Of a stretch of 64,000 nt of DNA, positions 26,703 to 34,814 are shown piece by piece (positions within the stretch are counted from its first letter, which is position 1; the number at the start of each line of letters is the position of its first letter). The notes under the pieces were generated by a model. It saw only the letters and a list, made by a program, of their open reading frames with translations, had not been told where the DNA came from and ran no database searches. The stretch comes from an uncultured Collinsella sp. Lineage in GTDB: Bacteria > Actinomycetota > Coriobacteriia > Coriobacteriales > Coriobacteriaceae. Location of the stretch: positions 1 through 64,000 of the forward strand of contig UQID01000012.1 of NCBI GenBank assembly GCA_900541045.1. Reading direction: 5' to 3'. Both the position numbers and the translations under genes were made by a program.

Positions 26703-27058
26703 CCGCGGCCTCATCCTACATTGCCTACGCGCGGGCGCTCAACAGGCTGGGCTGGACGCCTGCCGAGTTTGTGGTGGCGGAGTCGTTTGCCGTGCGCCTG
26801 CGCGGCATGCTGGGACGGTCTCCGATTGCCGCCAACGGGTTGCCGCTCGTCATGGCGTTCCCACGCTGCTCTTCGGTTCACACCTGCTTTATGGCCTACC
26901 CCATCGACATTGCTTTTATCGACCGCAACGGCAGCATCCTCGCATGCTACGAAAACGTCCGTCCTTGGCGCATGTGTTCCTGTCCCGGTGCCTGGGCGGT
27001 GCTGGAACGCCCTTCAATCCTCGCTACACCTCCCGCCTTTCAACAAGTGCCGGCGTAA
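26699..27058 (+). CDS. DUF192 family protein at the end of the Tad operon
   Basis: A 119-residue DUF192/COG1430-like protein. The family core is visible as ESFAVRLRGMLGR, SSVHTCFMAYPIDIAFIDRNGSIL and RMCSCPGAWAVLE. Family function is unknown, though it often accompanies Tad loci in Coriobacteriia (from memory). There is no signal peptide. It begins at GTG 26699, overlapping the preceding stop. It is the last gene of the coupled operon. Confidence 0.75.
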   Translation: MTAASSYIAYARALNRLGWTPAEFVVAESFAVRLRGMLGRSPIAANGLPLVMAFPRCSSVHTCFMAYPIDIAFIDRNGSILACYENVRPWRMCSCPGAWAVLERPSILATPPAFQQVPA

Positions 27059-27100
27059 GAATTGGCGACAGCGGACTTTCGTCATACGAAATTGGGTAAG

Positions 27101-27154
27101 ATGGAGGAGAAATTCTGGCAAGAGATCGAGCAAGCTCGGCAGAGGGGTCGATGA
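27101..27154 (+). CDS. Short 17-codon ORF coupled to the RHH gene
   Basis: ATG 27101 opens a 17-residue reading frame (MEEKFWQEIEQARQRGR) whose TGA lies inside the ATGATGA at the next start. It has only a weak ribosome site. It could be a leader peptide that couples translation, or chance. Listed for completeness. Confidence 0.3.
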   Translation: MEEKFWQEIEQARQRGR

Positions 27155-27438
27155 TGAGCAAGGCGTATACGGCTGCCAATGGTCAGGTTGTAACGGATGA
27201 AATGATTGACGCGTGGTGCGAGTCGTACGAGCATGGCGGGTTTCCGGACGGCGAGCATACCGTTGGGGGGATCGTGCACGGGCGGCCTCTGCTCTCAAGC
27301 GAAGGGACGGCAACGCTATCGGTCAAGATTCCCCTAGGGATGAAGGAGGCGATTCGTCGTCGGGCGGCGGCTGAAGGAATGACGCCAAGTGAGTTCGCCC
27401 GTGCAGCCTTGAGCGAAAAACTTCTTGCGGTGGGTTGA
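27151..27438 (+). CDS. Ribbon-helix-helix (CopG/Arc-like) protein
   Basis: A 95-residue protein. The last 45 residues (TATLSVKIPLGMKEAIRRRAAAEGMTPSEFARAAL) fit a ribbon-helix-helix DNA-binding fold: a beta strand, then two helices with a TPSEF turn. The N-terminal half (about 50 residues, with DEMIDAWCESYEHGGFPDG) resembles antitoxin-type extensions. No toxin gene follows; the next feature is tRNA-Phe. It is probably a transcriptional regulator or an orphan antitoxin. AGAGGGG precedes the ATG. Confidence 0.65.
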   Translation: MMSKAYTAANGQVVTDEMIDAWCESYEHGGFPDGEHTVGGIVHGRPLLSSEGTATLSVKIPLGMKEAIRRRAAAEGMTPSEFARAALSEKLLAVG

Positions 27439-27513
27439 TGTCTCTAACGTGCTGTTCTATAGGGTCGGCCTTGTGGCTGGCGCCGTGCTCAAAAACTTTT
27501 TTCAAATTCTCGG

Positions 27514-27541
27514 TTGACCGGAGCGCGTCCTTGGTTATACT
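27514..27541 (+). promoter_or_regulatory. Promoter of tRNA-Phe
   Basis: TTGACC (27514-27519), 16 bp, TATACT (27536-27541). A small hairpin GCCTTG-AAA-CAAGGC follows in the 5' leader (27548-27562). Confidence 0.8.
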
Positions 27542-27573
27542 AATCAAGCCTTGAAACAAGGCACACCTCAAAT

Positions 27574-27646
<73 letters not shown>

Positions 27647-27659
27647 CCTTGAATTGACT

Positions 27660-27689
27660 AGGACCTCTGCAAAGGGGTCCTTTTCTTTT
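27660..27689 (+). terminator. Terminator of tRNA-Phe
   Basis: AGGACC (27660-27665) pairs with GGTCCT (27676-27681), followed by TTTTCTTTT. Confidence 0.75.
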
Positions 27690-27700
27690 ATGTGGACCCG

Positions 27701-27748
27701 CGGAAAGCGCATCCCATTAATGAGCGAAAGAATGGAATGCGCTTTCCG
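27701..27748. repeat. Long intergenic hairpin
   Basis: CGGAAAGCGCAT (27701-27712) and CCATT (27714-27718) pair with AATGG (27731-27735) and ATGCGCTTTCCG (27737-27748): 17 pairs with one mismatch. There is no T-run. It resembles the other palindromic intergenic elements of the window. Confidence 0.65.
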
Positions 27749-27940
27749 GTGCCTGCCCTCGGCGTGTATGCGCATCTCGGTACGTCATCTTGACCCCGCT
27801 CGCCCCAGACATTCCTCCCGCTTTTGCGCCACTTTACAGACCGTTCGGTCGTCTGTCCGCACACGCGGGTATACTCAAAACGATACTTTTCCTATGCAAT
27901 ACGATGCAGGTTTGGCCTGCACGATCCGAAGGGGGCAGTG

Positions 27941-29002
27941 ATGGAGAGGATACTCGGCGTTAATCTCTCTGGCTGGTTTATTCCCGAGCCTTGGGTGACC
28001 CCGTCGCTATACGCGGCGACCGGTGCATCCAACGCGGCCGAGCTGCAGGAGGCCATGGGCACCGCCGCCTATAACGAGCGCATGCGCCGTCATTACGAGA
28101 CGTTTGTGAGTGAGGACGATTTTCGCCGCATGGCGCAGATCGGTCTCAATGCCGTGCGTCTGCCGGTGCCCTGGTATGCCTTTGGTTCGAAGGAGGCCGA
28201 TGCGTCCTACATCTCGGTTGTCGACTACATCGACCGTGCAATTGAGTGGGCTGCCAAGTACGACATCCGCGTGCTGCTCGATCTGGCGACGGTGCCCGGT
28301 GGCCAGGGCGATTCCAACGATTCGCCCACCACGCCGGAGGCTGTTGCCGAGTGGCATTCGTCCACCAACGGCCGTCATGTCGCACTCGACGTGCTCGAGC
28401 GCCTGGCCGATCGCTACGGCGAGGCCGAGAGCCTGCTGGGCATTGAGCTGCTGGACACGCCGCAGATGAGCGTCCGCAAGAGCCTCTTTACCATGACGGA
28501 TGGAATTCCGGCCCACTACTTGCGCAATTTCTATCGCGATGCCTACGAGCTCGTCCGTTCGTATATGTCCGAGGATAAGATCGTCGTCTTCTCGTCTTCG
28601 GGGCATCCCAGCGAGTGGAAGCATTTTATGCGCGGCGCCAAGTACAAGAACGTCTACATGGACCTTCACCTGTACCATTACCGCGACGAGTATGCACTCG
28701 ACATCACGAGTCCCCGCGGGCTGACGACGGCGATTTCGCGCAACAAGCGCGAGCTTAAAGAAGCGATTTCGACTGGGTTCCCCGTGCTGGTGGGCGAATG
28801 GTCGGGCGCGGCGATCTTTGCCAACTCGTCGGTTACGCCCGAGGGCCGCAATGCCTACGAGCGCGTGTTTATCGCCAACCAGCTGGCTTCGTTTGCGCCG
28901 GCTGCCGGTTGGTTCTTCCAAACGTGGAAGACCGAGAAGCGCATTGCAGCATGGGACGCCCGCGCGGCACTCGGTACGCTCGAGCGCGGCATGATTGAAT
29001 AG
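27941..29002 (+). CDS. GH5-like glycoside hydrolase homologue lacking the acid/base Glu
   Basis: A 353-residue TIM-barrel protein related to GH5 exo-beta-1,3-glucanases. Family features: GVNLSGWFIPEPW at the start, GLNAVRLPVPWY, HLYHY, and the nucleophile strand VLVGEWSG near residue 283. The acid/base strand, usually IELLNEP, reads IELLDTPQ near residue 168, so the catalytic Glu is replaced by Thr. No signal peptide is seen, so it would be cytosolic. GAAGGGGG precedes ATG 27941. It may be a weak or inactive enzyme, or a sugar-binding protein. rsmI follows 6 bases later. Confidence 0.75.
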   Translation: MERILGVNLSGWFIPEPWVTPSLYAATGASNAAELQEAMGTAAYNERMRRHYETFVSEDDFRRMAQIGLNAVRLPVPWYAFGSKEADASYISVVDYIDRAIEWAAKYDIRVLLDLATVPGGQGDSNDSPTTPEAVAEWHSSTNGRHVALDVLERLADRYGEAESLLGIELLDTPQMSVRKSLFTMTDGIPAHYLRNFYRDAYELVRSYMSEDKIVVFSSSGHPSEWKHFMRGAKYKNVYMDLHLYHYRDEYALDITSPRGLTTAISRNKRELKEAISTGFPVLVGEWSGAAIFANSSVTPEGRNAYERVFIANQLASFAPAAGWFFQTWKTEKRIAAWDARAALGTLERGMIE

Positions 29003-29008
29003 GTTGAT

Positions 29009-29887
29009 ATGACGCAAAACAGCGCCCATACGGGCAAACTCTATGTGGTCGGCACGCCCATCGGCAACCTGGGCGACCTGTCCCCGCGCGCTGGCGAGGC
29101 CTTTGCCGCCGCCGATGCCATTTGCTGCGAAGACACGCGTGTGACGTCAAAGCTGCTGATGCACCTGGGCATTTCCAAGCCGCTTGTCCGTTGCGACGAG
29201 AATGTGATCGCCAGTCGCGCCGCCGGCCTGGTCGACCGCCTGCTGGCGGGGGAGACCCTCGCCTTTGCCTCGGACGCCGGCATGCCGAGCGTGTCCGACC
29301 CCGGCCAGGTGCTGGTCGAGGCAGCGCGTGAGGCCGATGTGCCCGTAGAAGTTATTCCCGGGCCCTCTGCTTGCGTCACGGCGCTCGTTTCGTCCGGCAT
29401 TCCCTGCGAGCATTTTTTCTTCGAGGGCTTTTTGGACCGAAAGCACGGCGACCGCGTGCGCCGTTTGCAGCGCCTTGCCGTAGTACCCGGCGCGCTCATC
29501 TTCTACGAGTCTCCACATCGCATCGTGGCGACGCTCGAGGCCGTGGCGGAGGTCTTTCCCCAGCGTGAGGTTGCCGTCTGCCGCGAACTCACCAAGCTGC
29601 ACGAGGAGGTCTTGCGCGGGCCCGCTGCCCAGCTCGCCGAGGAGCTGCGTGCTCGCGGCGAGGTAAAGGGCGAGATTGCGCTGGTCATCGCGCCGCCGAG
29701 CGAGGACGAGGAGGCTGGCATCGTACCGGTTGGCGCCGCGGCAGCGGATCCCGACGAGGCCCTGCGCGAGGATATCCGCGCCGCGCTCGAGGAGGGGGAG
29801 CCCGCCTCTGCGGTGGCCAAGCGCCTGTCTCAGAAGTATTCGCGCCGCAAGCGCGATGTCTATGCCATGGTGCTCGATATGCAATAG
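29009..29887 (+). CDS. rsmI: 16S rRNA (cytidine-1402-2'-O)-methyltransferase
   Basis: A 292-residue tetrapyrrole-methylase-fold enzyme that methylates C1402 of 16S rRNA in the decoding centre using SAM. Motifs: KLYVVGTPIGNLGDLSPRA at the N-terminus, CCEDTRVTSKLL, SDAGMPSVSDPG and the PGPSA loop, all standard for RsmI. The C-terminal 50 residues are an acidic/helical extension with SQKYSRRKRDVY. It follows the GH5 homologue closely and precedes metG by 69 bp. Confidence 0.95.
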   Translation: MTQNSAHTGKLYVVGTPIGNLGDLSPRAGEAFAAADAICCEDTRVTSKLLMHLGISKPLVRCDENVIASRAAGLVDRLLAGETLAFASDAGMPSVSDPGQVLVEAAREADVPVEVIPGPSACVTALVSSGIPCEHFFFEGFLDRKHGDRVRRLQRLAVVPGALIFYESPHRIVATLEAVAEVFPQREVAVCRELTKLHEEVLRGPAAQLAEELRARGEVKGEIALVIAPPSEDEEAGIVPVGAAAADPDEALREDIRAALEEGEPASAVAKRLSQKYSRRKRDVYAMVLDMQ

Positions 29888-29956
29888 ATGGAGGATATCC
29901 AGCCCTTGCGCTAGAATCATCCCCTGTATGCAACGTTTTTCTGGAGGACAAACCCC

Positions 29957-31558
29957 ATGGATCAAAGCAAGCCTTCGTTCTTTATCACGACGCCCATCTA
30001 CTACGTCAACGCCGATCCGCACCTGGGCACGGCTTATTCCACCATCATCGCCGACGTTCAGGCTCGCTATCGCCGCTCCGCTGGCTACAACGTTAAGTTC
30101 CTGACCGGCATGGACGAGCACGGCGAGAAGGTCGCCGAGGCCGCAGCCAAGCATGGCATGACGCCGCAGGAGTGGACCGACAGCCAGGCTCCGCACTTCA
30201 AGGAGCTTTGGAGCAAGCTCGAGATTTCCAACGATGACTTCATTCGCACCACCGAGCCGCGCCAGCATCATGCCGTGCAGTACCTGTGGGAGCGCATGAA
30301 GGAGTCCGGTTACCTGTATAAGGGCAGCTACGACGGCTGGTATTGCGTGCCTGACGAGACCTACTTCACCGATACGCAGGTCCAGAAGGGCGACGAGGAG
30401 TACGGCAGCGTCGGCCAGCACCTGTGCCCCGACTGCCACCGTCCGCTTGAGCGCGTGCAGGAGGAGTCCTACTTCTTTAAGCTTTCCGCCTTCCAGGACA
30501 AGCTGCTCAAGCTTTACGACGAGCACCCCGACTTTGTCGAGCCTGCGTTCCGCATGAACGAGGTGCGCAGCTTTGTCGAGGGCGGCCTTAACGACCTTTC
30601 CGTGAGCCGCACGAGCTTTGACTGGGGCATTCAGGTCCCGTTTGACGAGGGCCACGTGACCTACGTGTGGTTCGATGCGCTGCTCAACTATATGACGGCC
30701 GTCGGCTACGGCGTCGACACCGACGAGGCGCGTGCCGAGCTGGCCTATCGTTGGCCCGCGCAGTTCCACATTGTGGGTAAGGACATCATCCGCTTCCACT
30801 GCGTCATTTGGCCCGCCATGCTCATGGCCATCGGTGAGGCCCTGCCCGAGCACGTCTTTGCCCACGGCTTCCTGACCGTGCGCAATGCCGAGACCGGCAA
30901 GGCCGAAAAGATGTCCAAGAGCCGCGGCAACGCCATCGCTCCGCAGGACGTTATCGACATGCTGGGCGTCGAGGGCTATCGCTATTACTTCATGACCGAC
31001 GTCGTCCCCGGCACCGACGGTGCCATCAGCTTCGATCGCATGGAGCAGGTCTACAACGCCGACCTGGCCAACAGCTGGGGCAACCTTATCTCGCGTTCGC
31101 TCAACATGAGCGGCAAGTACTTTGACGGTTGCGCGCCCGCCAAGCCCGCGTCGTTCGATGCGTTCGAAAACCCGCTGGCAAAGATCGCCGATGGCCTGGT
31201 CGAGCGCTACATGGCCAAGATGGACGTGCTCGATTACGGTGGAGCTAAGGACGAGGTCATGGAGCTCATCCATGCCGCCAACCACTACATCGAGGACTCC
31301 GAGCCCTGGGCGCTTGCCAAGGACGAGACCAAGGCTGACGAGCTGGCATTTGTGATCTACAACCTGCTCGAGGCTATCCGCATTGCCGCTCACCTGCTGA
31401 TGCCGCTCATGCCCCAGACTTCTGCCGAGGCCCTGCGCCGCCTGTCGTGCGAGGACGAGGCCGCGAGCGACGACCTCAAGGGCATTTGCGCTTGGGGCTT
31501 GCTTGCCGGTGGTCAGCCCGTCGAGAAGGGCGAGCCGCTGTTCCCGCGTCTGGGCTAA
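29957..31558 (+). CDS. metG: Methionyl-tRNA synthetase
   Basis: A class I synthetase, 533 residues, charging tRNA-Met. The HIGH-type motif is DPHLGTAYSTI near the start and the KMSKS motif is intact (AEKMSKSRGN). A single zinc knuckle (HLCPDCHRPL, about 155) lies in the connective peptide. The polypeptide ends with the anticodon-binding helical domain and lacks the C-terminal EMAP-II-like dimerisation domain found in some MetRS. CTGGAGG precedes ATG 29957. A terminator follows. Confidence 0.96.
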   Translation: MDQSKPSFFITTPIYYVNADPHLGTAYSTIIADVQARYRRSAGYNVKFLTGMDEHGEKVAEAAAKHGMTPQEWTDSQAPHFKELWSKLEISNDDFIRTTEPRQHHAVQYLWERMKESGYLYKGSYDGWYCVPDETYFTDTQVQKGDEEYGSVGQHLCPDCHRPLERVQEESYFFKLSAFQDKLLKLYDEHPDFVEPAFRMNEVRSFVEGGLNDLSVSRTSFDWGIQVPFDEGHVTYVWFDALLNYMTAVGYGVDTDEARAELAYRWPAQFHIVGKDIIRFHCVIWPAMLMAIGEALPEHVFAHGFLTVRNAETGKAEKMSKSRGNAIAPQDVIDMLGVEGYRYYFMTDVVPGTDGAISFDRMEQVYNADLANSWGNLISRSLNMSGKYFDGCAPAKPASFDAFENPLAKIADGLVERYMAKMDVLDYGGAKDEVMELIHAANHYIEDSEPWALAKDETKADELAFVIYNLLEAIRIAAHLLMPLMPQTSAEALRRLSCEDEAASDDLKGICAWGLLAGGQPVEKGEPLFPRLG

Positions 31559-31597
31559 GCCGCCGCGCGCCATATCGGCAATTTGCTGTTTAGATGT

Positions 31598-31629
31598 AAG
31601 GGCATGGCCGCAACGGTCCATGCCCTTTT
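31598..31629 (+). terminator. Terminator of metG
   Basis: AAGGGCATGG (31598-31607) pairs with CCATGCCCTT (31618-31627), followed by TTTTG. Confidence 0.85.
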
Positions 31630-31665
31630 GTTTCAAGACGCCGCCACCATGCTAAGGAGGCAACT

Positions 31666-32526
31666 ATGACAACTTCGCCTTTGGCAAACCCCACGGCAAC
31701 AAGGGAGCTGCTGGAGGAGTTTGGCCTTGCGACCAAGCATCGCCTGGGCCAGAACTTCCTGATCGACAACCATGTAATTGAGCGCATTTGCGAGCTTTCC
31801 GAGCTTGCGGGCGATGAGCGCGTGCTCGAGGTCGGTCCGGGCGTTGGTACGCTCACGCTTGCGCTGCTGCAGGAGGCGGCGTGCGTCACGTCGATCGAGG
31901 CCGACCCCGAGCTCGAGCCGGTGCTCGATGCCCATGCCGCTGACTACGCCAACTTCCGCTTTATCATGGGCGACGCGCTCAGGGTGACGCCGGAGCAGAT
32001 TGAGCAGGTTGCGGGCGGTGAGCCGACGGTATTTGTCGCGAACCTGCCCTATAACGTGGCGGCGACGATCATCCTGCAGTTCTTCCAGACGATGCCCGCG
32101 CTCAAGCGCGCCGTCGTCATGGTTCAAAAGGAGGTTGCCGATCGCATTGCCGCAGTGCCGGGCAATAAGACCTATGGCGGCTATACGGCAAAGCTCGGCC
32201 TGTATGCGCAGGTGACGGGTCGCTTTGAGGTGCCGCCGCGTTGCTTTATGCCGGCACCGCACGTGGACTCGGCCGTCGTGCGTATCGACCGTGTTGACGG
32301 CGTGGTGCCCGAAGGACTCGATCGCGAGTTTGTGGCCCGCGTGATTGACGCCGCATTTGCTCAGCGTCGCAAGACCATCCGCAATTCCATGAGCGCCAAC
32401 GGCTTTGCCAAGGACGTGCTCGATGCCGCCTTTGAGGCTTGCGGTATCTCACCCACCACGCGCGCCGAGACGCTCGATGTTGCTGACTTTGTCCGCCTGG
32501 CCCAGGAGCTAATCCATGACGATTAA
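31666..32526 (+). CDS. rsmA: 16S rRNA (adenine-1518/1519-N6)-dimethyltransferase
   Basis: KsgA/RsmA, 286 residues, dimethylates two adjacent adenines near the 3' end of 16S rRNA. SAM motifs: LGQNFLIDNHVIERI, VLEVGPGVGTLTL, and the catalytic NLPYNVA. The C-terminal helical domain includes FAQRRKTIRNSM, as expected. A strong TAAGGAGG lies before ATG 31666. The end overlaps tatD by 11 nt. Confidence 0.96.
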   Translation: MTTSPLANPTATRELLEEFGLATKHRLGQNFLIDNHVIERICELSELAGDERVLEVGPGVGTLTLALLQEAACVTSIEADPELEPVLDAHAADYANFRFIMGDALRVTPEQIEQVAGGEPTVFVANLPYNVAATIILQFFQTMPALKRAVVMVQKEVADRIAAVPGNKTYGGYTAKLGLYAQVTGRFEVPPRCFMPAPHVDSAVVRIDRVDGVVPEGLDREFVARVIDAAFAQRRKTIRNSMSANGFAKDVLDAAFEACGISPTTRAETLDVADFVRLAQELIHDD

Positions 32527-33433
32527 TGCCGAACGCGTGACGTTTACCAAGAAAAAGAAGACGGTTGCCTGCCCCGTGCCCTTGGCACCGCTTGCCGACA
32601 CGCATGCGCATCTGCTTTCGTTTTGGGGCAAAGAAGTGCCCGAAACGCTCGTGCGCGCCAAAGCCGCGGGCGTCGATCTGTTGGTGACGATGCTCGACCC
32701 CATCGCCGACAAGCGCAGCGTGACGGACTATAGCGACTGGCTCGTGCGCGAAATTCTGCCGATGCGGGATATTCCGCAGATCAAGTATCTCGCTGGCGTT
32801 CACCCCTATGGCGCGCCGGATTATACCGACGACATTCACGCACAGGTTGTTGCTGCGCTTGATGACCCTTTGTGCGTCGGCATCGGCGAGATCGGTCTGG
32901 ACTATCACATGGATTACGACGACGACATCGCGCCGGCGCCCCACAGCGTGCAGATTGATTGCATGGTACGTCAGCTCGAAGTTGCTGTGCGCCGCAATGT
33001 GCCGGTGGAGCTGCACCTGCGGCACGAGGACTCGGATGGGGAGCGCACTTCGCACGTTGATGCGTACAACGTGCTGCGCGAGGTAGGCGTGCCTCAGGCC
33101 GGTTGCGTGCTGCACTGCTTTGGCGAGGATCGAACTACGATGGAGCGCTTTGTGGGTTTGGGCTGCTATATCGCCTATGGTGGCGCGGCCACCTTTAAGC
33201 GCAACGACGAGGTGCGCGAGGCATTTGCGGCGACCCCGCTCGATCGCATTTTGTTCGAGACGGATTGCCCGTATATGGCACCGGAGCCCATTCGCGGTCT
33301 TGAGTGCGAGCCGGCAATGATTTCTATCACGGTAAACACGCTGGTCAACGACCGTGTCGATCGTACCGGCGAGGATGCTGAGGCAATCGCGCGAGCAGCT
33401 TGGGAAAATGCCTGCAAACTTTTTCAAAAATAG
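32516..33433 (+). CDS. tatD: TatD family metal-dependent hydrolase
   Basis: A 305-residue amidohydrolase-fold protein of the TatD DNase family. Metal ligands: DTHAH near residue 30, GEIGLDYH, ELHLRH, the His in VLHCFGED and FETDCPYMAPE. A basic N-terminal extension (FTKKKKTVACP) precedes the barrel. Family members act as 3'-5' DNases/RNases or in RNA decay. It is translationally coupled to rsmA; this pairing is common in Gram-positive genomes. tRNA-Leu follows. Confidence 0.88.
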   Translation: MTINAERVTFTKKKKTVACPVPLAPLADTHAHLLSFWGKEVPETLVRAKAAGVDLLVTMLDPIADKRSVTDYSDWLVREILPMRDIPQIKYLAGVHPYGAPDYTDDIHAQVVAALDDPLCVGIGEIGLDYHMDYDDDIAPAPHSVQIDCMVRQLEVAVRRNVPVELHLRHEDSDGERTSHVDAYNVLREVGVPQAGCVLHCFGEDRTTMERFVGLGCYIAYGGAATFKRNDEVREAFAATPLDRILFETDCPYMAPEPIRGLECEPAMISITVNTLVNDRVDRTGEDAEAIARAAWENACKLFQK

Positions 33434-33436
33434 TTC

Positions 33437-33465
33437 TTGCGTTCGCGGTAGCGCTCCGTTATTCT
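33437..33465 (+). promoter_or_regulatory. Promoter of tRNA-Leu
   Basis: TTGCGT (33437-33442), 17 bp, TATTCT (33460-33465), 11 bp before the tRNA. Confidence 0.7.
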
Positions 33466-33476
33466 AATTCCTGCAC

Positions 33477-33563
33477 GCGGGCGTGGCGGAATTGGCAGAC
33501 GCGTACGGTTCAGGTCCGTATGGGGGCAACCCCATGAAGGTTCAAGTCCTTTCGCCCGCACCA
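33477..33563 (+). tRNA. tRNA-Leu (CAG)
   Basis: A class II tRNA of 87 nt with encoded CCA. Acceptor GCGGGCG/CGCCCGC, anticodon stem TACGG/CCGTA with loop TTCAGGT (anticodon CAG), long variable arm (TGGGGGCAACCCCA) and T-loop TTCAAGT. Its 3' part is duplicated downstream as part of a compound repeat element. A protein-like reading frame across it (MAELADAYG...) is a false ORF. Confidence 0.97.
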
Positions 33564-33574
33564 TTAAATGAAAG

Positions 33575-33599
33575 AGCTCCCAGTAATGGGGGCTTTTTT
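33575..33599 (+). terminator. Terminator of tRNA-Leu, first copy
   Basis: AGCTCCC (33575-33581) pairs with GGGGGCT (33588-33594) with one T-G pair, followed by TTTTTT. A second, perfectly paired copy lies exactly 189 bp further on (33764-33788). Confidence 0.88.
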
Positions 33600-33634
33600 G
33601 TTATGGGCCCATCGCGGGGACTTGAACCTGCGAA

Positions 33635-33733
33635 GGAGCGAGCGCCAAGAAAACGCGGAGCGTTTTTAGCGAGCTGGCGAGGACGCCGGCAGGCGGCCGA
33701 AGCCGGCGCGGATCCGCGAAGCAGATACGCGGA
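33635..33733 (+). repeat. 99-nt structured core, copy 1
   Basis: Aligns without gaps to 38629-38727 at 83 of 99 positions. Hairpin 1 is AAAACGC-GGA-GCGTTTT (core positions 16-32) and hairpin 2 is CGCCGGC/GCCGGCG (core positions 50-56 and 68-74). GCGGATCCGC forms a further palindrome near the end. Confidence 0.82.
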
Positions 33734-33869
33734 CGTCCTTTCGCCCGAACCATTAAATGAAAGAGCTCCCAGCAATGGGAGCTTTTTTGTTATGGGCCTC
33801 CTGTTGATGTCACGTGGCTGCTTCGTGCGGGTATCCTAGTGCCAACGTGAGCCTATCAGAGGAGAGACC

Positions 33870-34808
33870 ATGCTGTTGTCCGGAATCATTGCCGCCCTTA
33901 CGAGTCTTCTGCTTCCCATCATCATTTTGTTGCTGCTGCTCCCCAACGCCTGCTATGTCGTTGAACAACAGCATGCCGTGATCATCGAGCGTCTGGGCAA
34001 GTTTAACCGCATCGTCAACGCGGGCTTCCACATGAAGGTGCCCGTGATCGACCGTAAGGCCGCCACGGTGAGTCTACGCACCATGAAAAACGGTTTTGGC
34101 ATCGACGTTAAGACCCAGGACAACGTGACCATCGGCCTTGAAGTCTCTGCTCAGTACCACGTGAGCTATGACATGGGCGCTGGCCCGGCAGATTCGGGCA
34201 TCTACAAGAGCTACTACATGCTGCAGGAGCCCGTCGACCAGATGCGCGATTTCATCACCGATGCCCTGCGCTCTTCCATCCCTGTCTACACGCTCGATGA
34301 GGTCTTTGCCAAGAAGGATGACATCGCCAAGGACGTTAATGCCACCGTGTCCGGGCAGATGGCTGCCTACGGCTTCACCCTCGTGTCGACACTCATCACC
34401 AAGATCGCGCTGCCGACCGAGGTCGAGAACTCCATGAACGACATCAACGCCGCCCAGCGCAAGCGCGCTGCTGCGCAGGAGCTCGCCGAGGCCGACCGCA
34501 TCAAGCGCGTCACCGAGGCGACCGCTGAGGCCGAGGCGATGGAAAAGGCGGGCGAGGGCATCGCCAACCAGCGCAAGGCCATCGCGTTGGGCATCAAGGA
34601 TTCGCTCGAGATTATCCAGGAGACGGGCGTCGGCAACGACGAGGCCAACCAGCTGTTCATGTTTACGCAGTGGTCCGAGATGATGACAGAGTTCGCTCGC
34701 ACGGGTAAAACCTCGACGGTCGTGCTGCCGAGCGATTTCTCGCAGTCGGCCTCGATGTTCGAGCAGATGCTGACCGCTGGCGAAGTTCAAAACGATTCGA
34801 AGGAGTAG
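33870..34808 (+). CDS. SPFH/band-7 membrane protein (stomatin-like)
   Basis: A 312-residue protein with one N-terminal membrane helix (about 5-25, LLLPIIILLLLLPNACYVV), the SPFH core beginning VVEQQHAVIIERLGKFNRIV, and a long charged coiled-coil (about 190-240, AQRKRAAAQELAEADRIKRVTE cut short here). Such proteins form oligomers in membrane microdomains and often regulate proteases or membrane order. No NfeD-type partner gene is adjacent. ATG 33870 has GAGGAGAG upstream. rlmH follows 6 bases later. Confidence 0.87.
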   Translation: MLLSGIIAALTSLLLPIIILLLLLPNACYVVEQQHAVIIERLGKFNRIVNAGFHMKVPVIDRKAATVSLRTMKNGFGIDVKTQDNVTIGLEVSAQYHVSYDMGAGPADSGIYKSYYMLQEPVDQMRDFITDALRSSIPVYTLDEVFAKKDDIAKDVNATVSGQMAAYGFTLVSTLITKIALPTEVENSMNDINAAQRKRAAAQELAEADRIKRVTEATAEAEAMEKAGEGIANQRKAIALGIKDSLEIIQETGVGNDEANQLFMFTQWSEMMTEFARTGKTSTVVLPSDFSQSASMFEQMLTAGEVQNDSKE

Positions 34809-34814
34809 ACGCGC

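Larger units (their letters stand above)
33546..33798 (+). mobile_element. tRNA-Leu 3'-end repeat element (64-bp direct repeats, period 189 bp)
   Basis: A 64-bp segment with the T-stem 3' strand, acceptor end, CCA and terminator of tRNA-Leu (33546-33609) recurs at 33735-33798 with three differences. Between the copies are an inverted copy of the tRNA T-arm (33618-33629, exact inverse of 33538-33549) and a 99-nt GC-rich core (33635-33733) that is also found after tRNA-Arg. The second copy alone cannot make a tRNA. The direct repeats of a tRNA 3' end resemble attL/attR of an integrated element, but only 125 bp lies between them and there is no gene. Confidence 0.8.

Noticed and set aside
29147..31636. 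An 829-codon reverse-strand ORF across rsmI and metG
   Set aside because: A shadow of two conserved genes with third-position GC bias; the product has no recognisable domain.
33735..33798. Second copies of the tRNA-Leu and tRNA-Arg 3' ends as additional tRNA genes
   Set aside because: Only the 3' T-stem strand, acceptor 3' strand and CCA are present; there is no D-arm, anticodon arm or 5' acceptor strand.
33483..33839. A 118-codon ORF covering tRNA-Leu and its repeat
   Set aside because: It begins inside the tRNA (MAELADAYG is a known tRNA-Leu mistranslation) and reads through terminators and palindromes.
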